A stretch of DNA of 10,352 bases from Acidovorax sp. (GTDB lineage Bacteria; Pseudomonadota; Gammaproteobacteria; Burkholderiales; Burkholderiaceae_C). Positions 6,575-10,352 of this stretch are shown piece after piece. The stretch's first letter is position 1, and every line of letters starts with the position of its first letter. The stretch covers positions 1 through 10,352 of the forward strand of contig JASLFM010000274.1 in assembly GCA_030150585.1 (NCBI GenBank), given 5' to 3'. The position numbers and the translations under genes are program-made. The notes under the pieces are model-generated. The model was not told where the DNA came from and did no database searches. It worked only from the letters and a program-made list of their open reading frames with translations.

Positions 6575-8839
6575 TCAGTTCGGGGCAGCGGGCGAGGGGG
6601 CGGCTTCGGAGGGCGTAGCTGCGCCGGTGGGCGCCGCGGGTGCGCTGGTGCGCAGCGGCGGCAGCACGGGCGCGCCTGACACACCGCGCAGCACGGCGCT
6701 CTGCGCGGGCTGCGTGGCCTGCTGCACGGCGCGAATGGCTTCGTAGCGGTCTTCCATCAGCGCATCGCTCGCGGCTGCGTCGCGCACGACGATGGGGCGC
6801 AGGAACACCATGAGGTTGGTCTTCTTTCGCGAGCGGTTCTCGCTGCGGAACAGGTTGCCGAGCAGGGGGATGTCGCCCATCACGGGCACCTTGTCCTCGG
6901 CCTGGGAGTAGCTGTCTTCGAGCAGGCCGCCGATCACGATGATGCTGCCGTCGTCCACGAGCACGTTCGATTCAATCGAGCGCTTGCTCGTCGTGGGGCC
7001 GTTCTGGTCCTTGAGCGTGTCCTCGTTGATCTTCGAGACCTCCTGGTAGATCGCGAGCTTGACGGTGCCGTTCTCGTTGATCTGCGGGCGCACCTTGAGC
7101 ATCAGGCCCACGTCCTTGCGCTCCACGGTGGTGAACGGGTTCACGGTGCTGCTGCCCGTGGTGTTGGCGTAGGAGCCCGTGACGAAGGGCACGTTGCTGC
7201 CGATGACGATCTTGGCCTCCTCGTTGTCCAGCGTCATCAGATTCGGTGTGGAGAGCACGTTGGCGTCGCCGCTGTTCTGCAGGAAGGTGGCCAGCGCACC
7301 CAGGTAGTACTGGCCGTTGATGCGTGGCGCGAGCGCCACGTTCAGTCCATTGCCCAGCTTGCCCGCGGCCGTTGCGGCGGCCGCGCCGCCCTGCACGATG
7401 CCCGCTGCGAGGTTGATGATGTTGGCTCCCGATACGGAAGAATTGGTGCCGATGGCGCCGACCACGCCGTCGCCCTTGCCCCCCAGGGCTGTTTGCCACT
7501 GGATGCCGAATTCGGCGAGCTTGTTGGTCGAGACCTCGACGATGAGGCTTTCCACCAGCACCTGGGCGCGGCGGCCGTCGAGCTTGTCGATCACCGTGCG
7601 CAGCTGGCGGTACAGCGGATCGGGCGCCGTGACGATGAGCGAGTTGGTCGTGGGGTCGGCCTGGATGAGGCCGCCCGTGGAAGGCTGGTTGCCAGTGCTG
7701 CCGCCGAAGCTGCCCGTGCTGCCCGCGCCCAGCCCCGTGGAGCTGCTGCCCAGGCCACTGCCCAGGCCCGAACCCATCGCGCTGGAGTTCTGCAGGCCCG
7801 AGGGTGTGGAGGTGCTGGACAGCGAGGTCGTGGTTGCCACGCCCGGCGTGCCCGAAGCGCCGCCGCCCGAAGCGGCCACGCCCCCCATGCTGGCCATGGC
7901 GGCGCGCAGCGTGGTGGCGAGCTTGGTGGCATCGGCGTTCTTGAGGTAGACCACGTGGATGTTGCCCGAGGCGGCGCTGCTGCCGGGCGCGGCGGGCTGG
8001 TCCAGCTTGGCAACCAGCGAGCGCACCTGGGCCACGCGCGCGGGGTTGGCTGCGCGCACCACGATGGCGTTGCTGCGCGGCTCGGCCAGCAGCGTGGTCT
8101 TGAACGAGGTGTCGGCCTGGCCCTGCGCGGCGGCCGGCACGCCGCCCTGGGCCGGGCCGCCCTCGATGAGGCGCGAGAGCAGCGGCACGAGGTCGCCGGC
8201 CACGGCATGCTGCAGCGGAATGATCTCCACGTCGGTGGCGTTGGCCACGTCCATGGCCGCGATGATGCGCGCCATGCGCTGCAGGTTGTCGGCGTAGTCG
8301 GTGATCACGAGCGAGTTGTTGCCCGGGTTCACGTTGATGGTGTTGTTGGGGCTGATGAGCGGGCGCAGCACCGGCACCAGGTTGTTCGCGTTCTCGAAGT
8401 TGAGCTTGAAGATCTGCGTGACGACCTGCCCGCCCTGCTGCTTGGGTTCGGCGCCGCCTTGCGATACGCCCACGCCGCCGCTTTGCAGCTTGGCATCGGC
8501 CTCGGGCACCACCTTGTACAGGCCCGCGGCCTCGACCACCGTGAAGCCCTGCAGGCGCAGCGCGGCGAGGAACTGCTGGAATGCAGCGGCGGGGGGCACA
8601 GGCTTTTCCGCCACCAGGGTGAGCTTGCCCTTGACGCGCGGGTCCACCACCACGTTGCGGCCAGTGATCGTGGCCATGGTGCGGGCCACGGCCTCGATCT
8701 CGGCATCGGCGAAGTTCAGCGTCACGGGTTCCCCCGCGCGCAGGCCGGTGGTTTGTGCATGAATAGGGGCGCTAGCGCCTGCCAGCAAAGCGCAAGCAGC
8801 TATCGAATGCAGAGCAAACCGCAGGGTCTTGGAGGTCAT
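6575..8839 (-). CDS. gspD: Type II secretion outer-membrane secretin GspD
   Basis: A 754-residue secretin forming the outer-membrane gate of the T2SS. The ATG at 8839 opens a Sec signal peptide (1 to about 28, ending PIHA). Then come N0 (about 35-110), N1 (138-200), N2 (203-282), N3 (292-422) and the secretin barrel domain (about 423-685). Its hallmark VPVMGDIPLLGNLF is at 651-664, with TNLMVFLRPIVV closing the domain. N3 carries a Gly/Ser/Thr-rich insert at about 316-388. The tail from about 725 is Pro/Ala/Ser-rich, with no obvious pilotin-binding S-domain. The start is 5 bases after the gspN stop and lacks a strong ribosome site, suggesting coupling. The frame stays open far upstream, but the signal peptide and the gspN boundary fix the real start. 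Confidence 0.97.
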   Translation of the reverse strand: MTSKTLRFALHSIAACALLAGASAPIHAQTTGLRAGEPVTLNFADAEIEAVARTMATITGRNVVVDPRVKGKLTLVAEKPVPPAAAFQQFLAALRLQGFTVVEAAGLYKVVPEADAKLQSGGVGVSQGGAEPKQQGGQVVTQIFKLNFENANNLVPVLRPLISPNNTINVNPGNNSLVITDYADNLQRMARIIAAMDVANATDVEIIPLQHAVAGDLVPLLSRLIEGGPAQGGVPAAAQGQADTSFKTTLLAEPRSNAIVVRAANPARVAQVRSLVAKLDQPAAPGSSAASGNIHVVYLKNADATKLATTLRAAMASMGGVAASGGGASGTPGVATTTSLSSTSTPSGLQNSSAMGSGLGSGLGSSSTGLGAGSTGSFGGSTGNQPSTGGLIQADPTTNSLIVTAPDPLYRQLRTVIDKLDGRRAQVLVESLIVEVSTNKLAEFGIQWQTALGGKGDGVVGAIGTNSSVSGANIINLAAGIVQGGAAAATAAGKLGNGLNVALAPRINGQYYLGALATFLQNSGDANVLSTPNLMTLDNEEAKIVIGSNVPFVTGSYANTTGSSTVNPFTTVERKDVGLMLKVRPQINENGTVKLAIYQEVSKINEDTLKDQNGPTTSKRSIESNVLVDDGSIIVIGGLLEDSYSQAEDKVPVMGDIPLLGNLFRSENRSRKKTNLMVFLRPIVVRDAAASDALMEDRYEAIRAVQQATQPAQSAVLRGVSGAPVLPPLRTSAPAAPTGAATPSEAAPSPAAPN
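7676..7894 (-). repeat. Gly/Ser/Thr low-complexity insert coding region in gspD N3 domain
   Basis: Encodes about residues 316-388 of GspD, with short irregular repeats such as GSGLGSGLGSSSTGLG. It interrupts N3 before LIQADPTTNSLIVTA resumes the fold. N3 loops of variable length are known in secretins and are often disordered in structures; this one is long. The DNA shows imperfect repeats of CCCAGGCC-type words that could vary in copy number. Confidence 0.75.
8768..8805. repeat. Palindromic dispersed-repeat-like element in the gspD signal-peptide region
   Basis: The plus strand begins with a perfect 12-bp palindrome GGCGCTAGCGCC (8768-8779). After a 9-base spacer follows AGCGCAAGC (8789-8797), which pairs with GCTAGCGCC at 7 of 9 positions, and the element ends AGCTATCG. 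Sequences of the form ATAGCTGCTTGCGC...GCGCTAGC are, from memory, a common dispersed repeat in Comamonadaceae genomes. In the gspD sense it encodes part of the hydrophobic core of the signal peptide (IAACALLAGASA). The palindrome is seen; the repeat-family call is inference. Confidence 0.4.
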
Positions 8840-8844
8840 GAGGG

Positions 8845-9648
8845 TCAACCCAGAGAAATGAGGGAGCGCGCACCACTGCGCCGCCCGATGATATTCAGGA
8901 GATTGGACAGCTGCGCCTCGCGCTCGGGCGCGGCACTGGCCTCGCCCGTGAAGCGCAGGCGCTGGCCCACCCATTGGCCGTTGCCGTTGAGCAGCAGGTG
9001 GCCTTCGAGCGTCTGCAGCGCCAGCGTGGGCGCGGCGCCGCCCACGAGCTGCAGGCGGTAGCTGCCCATGGGACGCAGCGTGGACAGGCGCGAGGACATG
9101 GCCAGTGCGTCGAGCCGGGCCTGGCCCGCGAGCTGCAGGCGACCGGCCGCCCAGTCGAAGGCGAGCCCCTGTGTCTGTAGCGCGAGGCGGCCCTGGGGCT
9201 GCAGCGTGTTCCAGGGCGTGCCCAGGCCTGCGAGCACGGCGGCCGGCCACTGGCTCTGGCCATCGTGCAGCGCAAGGTGTGCGCCGCCCCAGCGCAGCGA
9301 CAGCGCCATGCGCAGCGGCTCGCTGGTGCAGCAATCGGCCTGCAGCGTGGCGGCCAGGCCCATCCAGCGCGGGCGCAGCTGCCAGTGCAGGCGGCCGGGC
9401 AGGGCGGCGCGGTCCTGGCTTTCGGCGCCGCCTGTCAGCACGAGCTGGGCCGAGCCGGTCCACACGGTGCCGCGTGCCTGGGCCAGCAGCACCTGGTTGC
9501 CGCTCGCGCGGGCGATGCCGCGCGCCAGCCACTCGGCTGGCGCGAACACCGCGAGCGCGGGCAGCGCGCCCAGCAGCAGGCCGGCCACGGCCCAGGCCCG
9601 GGGCGAGCGCGGGGCTTGGGGCCGGGAGCGCGGGGCGGTGCGTGCCAT
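8845..9648 (-). CDS. gspN: Type II secretion accessory protein GspN
   Basis: A 267-residue bitopic protein: a basic N-terminus, one membrane segment at about 18-36 (WAVAGLLLGALPALAVF), then a periplasmic beta-rich domain. The GTVWTGSAQLVL stretch just after the anchor is the recognisable GspN signature. GspN occurs in only a subset of T2SS, and its exact role is not settled. The position between gspM and gspD matches Xanthomonas-type loci. The ATG at 9648 overlaps the gspM stop (TGATG); a GTG one codon upstream (9651) is an alternative. A Cys-Cys pair near residues 106-107 could matter for periplasmic folding. The gene ends 5 bases before gspD. Confidence 0.88.
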   Translation of the reverse strand: MARTAPRSRPQAPRSPRAWAVAGLLLGALPALAVFAPAEWLARGIARASGNQVLLAQARGTVWTGSAQLVLTGGAESQDRAALPGRLHWQLRPRWMGLAATLQADCCTSEPLRMALSLRWGGAHLALHDGQSQWPAAVLAGLGTPWNTLQPQGRLALQTQGLAFDWAAGRLQLAGQARLDALAMSSRLSTLRPMGSYRLQLVGGAAPTLALQTLEGHLLLNGNGQWVGQRLRFTGEASAAPEREAQLSNLLNIIGRRSGARSLISLG

Positions 9649-10142
9649 CACGGGTTCTGGGGCAGCGCCAGCACGAGGCTGCCATCCCAGCGCGGCATGC
9701 CTGCCGCGGCGGCGGCGCTGCGCGTGAGGCGCGCTTCGAGCGGCGCGGCGTGCGCGTTGCTGCGTGCCTGCGCGAGCCAGGGGGCCAGCGCTTCGGCGCT
9801 CGCGCCCTTGAGGGTGACGGTGGCGCGGTCACCCGCGAACTGGATCTGGGCCGTGGTGCCGAGCTGCTGCGTGAGCGAGGTCTGCAGGCTGCGGCGCGCA
9901 TCGGCAGGGCGGGTGGCGGGCGCGGCCTGCAGCTGCTGCGCCTCGGCCTGCAGGGACTGCATGCGCTGCAGCTGGGCATCGAGCGCGGCATGGCGCGCAG
10001 GCGCGCCGCGCAGGGTTTGCAGCGCGGGGGCAAGCAGCACCCACCACAGCAGGGCCAGGGCCACGACGGCGCCTGCGGCCAGCACGAGGCTTTGCTCGCG
10101 CGGCGCCAGGGCCTTCCAGCGGGCTTGGAGTTGGGCGTTCAT
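9648..10142 (-). CDS. gspM: Type II secretion platform protein GspM
   Basis: A 164-residue bitopic inner-membrane protein that partners GspL in the assembly platform. It shows the typical layout: a short cytoplasmic N-terminus with WKALAPREQSLVL (9-21), one membrane helix at about 19-41, a Gln/Ala/Leu-rich coiled-coil stretch at about 48-75, and a small C-terminal periplasmic ferredoxin-like domain (about 85-160) with QIQFAGDRATVTLKG. Length is normal. The ATG at 10142 overlaps the gspL stop by 4 bases (ATGA), and its own stop overlaps the gspN start, so the three are probably translated as a coupled set. Confidence 0.93.
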   Translation of the reverse strand: MNAQLQARWKALAPREQSLVLAAGAVVALALLWWVLLAPALQTLRGAPARHAALDAQLQRMQSLQAEAQQLQAAPATRPADARRSLQTSLTQQLGTTAQIQFAGDRATVTLKGASAEALAPWLAQARSNAHAAPLEARLTRSAAAAAGMPRWDGSLVLALPQNP

Positions 10143-10352
10143 GGCTGTCCCTCCGCGCGCACGAGCAAGGCGTCGCCCTCCGCCCGCGCGGTATAGCCCG
10201 TGGCGCCCAGGCGCTCGCGCAGCGTGGCCTGCGCATCGTCCGCCAGCTCCAGGCCGCGCAGGCGCAGCTCGCCGTTGGCGTACTCGATGCCCGTGGGTTG
10301 CGCGCCGGCAGGCAGGGCCTGACCGGCCGCGGCCATGAGCGGTTCCAGGTCG
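10139..10352 (-). CDS. gspL: Type II secretion protein GspL, C-terminal end only
   Basis: Only the last 70 residues are in the window; the rest lies beyond the right edge. The visible part begins DLEPLMAAAGQ and contains IEYANGELRLRGLELAD, followed by a beta-alpha-beta stretch ending VRAEGQP. This fits the periplasmic ferredoxin-like domain of GspL, which pairs with GspM. The cytoplasmic actin-like domain that holds GspE would be upstream. Identification rests mainly on position directly before gspM with a 4-base ATGA overlap, plus the typical motif. Confidence 0.85.
   Translation of the reverse strand, partial: DLEPLMAAAGQALPAGAQPTGIEYANGELRLRGLELADDAQATLRERLGATGYTARAEGDALLVRAEGQP

Noticed and set aside
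5300..6679. Long plus-strand open frame opposite gspE
   Set aside because: It is the antisense of a well-supported gene, with Ala/Arg/Gly/His-biased composition and no recognisable domain or ribosome site.
8788..8839. Possible lipobox (IAAC, Cys16) in the GspD signal peptide
   Set aside because: The hydrophobic stretch before the Cys is too short and continues well past it; a normal signal peptidase I site (PIHA) fits better.
7493..9061. 522-codon plus-strand open frame opposite gspD and gspN
   Set aside because: Composition is typical of GC-rich antisense frames; no domain is visible and gspD and gspN on the other strand are secure.
6575..10033. One continuous 1152-codon open frame covering gspD and extending through gspN and gspM
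   Set aside because: The frame is open by high GC content only. The signal peptide at 8839 and clear GspN and GspM proteins in other frames show the extension is not coding.
1..10352. Mobile element, phage, CRISPR, toxin-antitoxin or defence genes
   Set aside because: Every substantial open frame is explained by the conserved genes listed; no transposase, integrase, direct-repeat array or small toxin-like pair is visible.

Overview
This is a very GC-rich chromosomal window that reads like a betaproteobacterium of the Comamonadaceae (Acidovorax/Comamonas/Delftia-like). That assignment is inference from base composition, protein style and one repeat type recalled from that family; no marker gene confirms it. 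No rRNA, tRNA, CRISPR array, insertion sequence, phage gene or attachment site is visible. The window is densely coding, and the longest stretch without a gene is about 177 bp (4462-4638).

Right side (10352 down to 5165, all on the minus strand): part of a type II secretion (T2SS) operon in the order gspL (3' end only), gspM, gspN, gspD, gspE. L/M and M/N overlap by a few bases, and N/D and D/E are 5 and about 12 bases apart, so translation is probably coupled. The order L-M-N-D resembles the Xanthomonas xps type. GspL and GspM form the inner-membrane assembly platform, GspN is an accessory protein, GspD is the outer-membrane secretin, and GspE is the cytoplasmic ATPase. Pseudopilin genes, gspK and gspC are not in the window; gspG-K may lie upstream, beyond the right edge.

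Middle (5157 to 3463): two genes separate gspE from gspF. One is a plus-strand gene for a stand-alone CZB (chemoreceptor zinc-binding) domain protein, convergent with gspE. The other is a minus-strand gene for a luciferase-like flavin-dependent oxidoreductase. They diverge from a shared AT-rich 177-bp region. gspF (3382-2153), the inner-membrane T2SS platform protein, follows the oxidoreductase gene.

Left side (2012 to 1, minus strand): a nitrogen-uptake unit. A good sigma-54 promoter match precedes amt, an ammonium channel gene. A PF06189-type 5'-nucleotidase gene follows 34 bp later and runs off the left edge. The amt leader holds a 60-nt two-part inverted repeat whose outer arm covers the sigma-54 -12 element; this is the most striking unexplained structure here. 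No clearly new multi-gene system is present. The main second-look items are this inverted repeat, the detached gspF, the CZB/oxidoreductase pair, and a compressed zinc motif in GspE.
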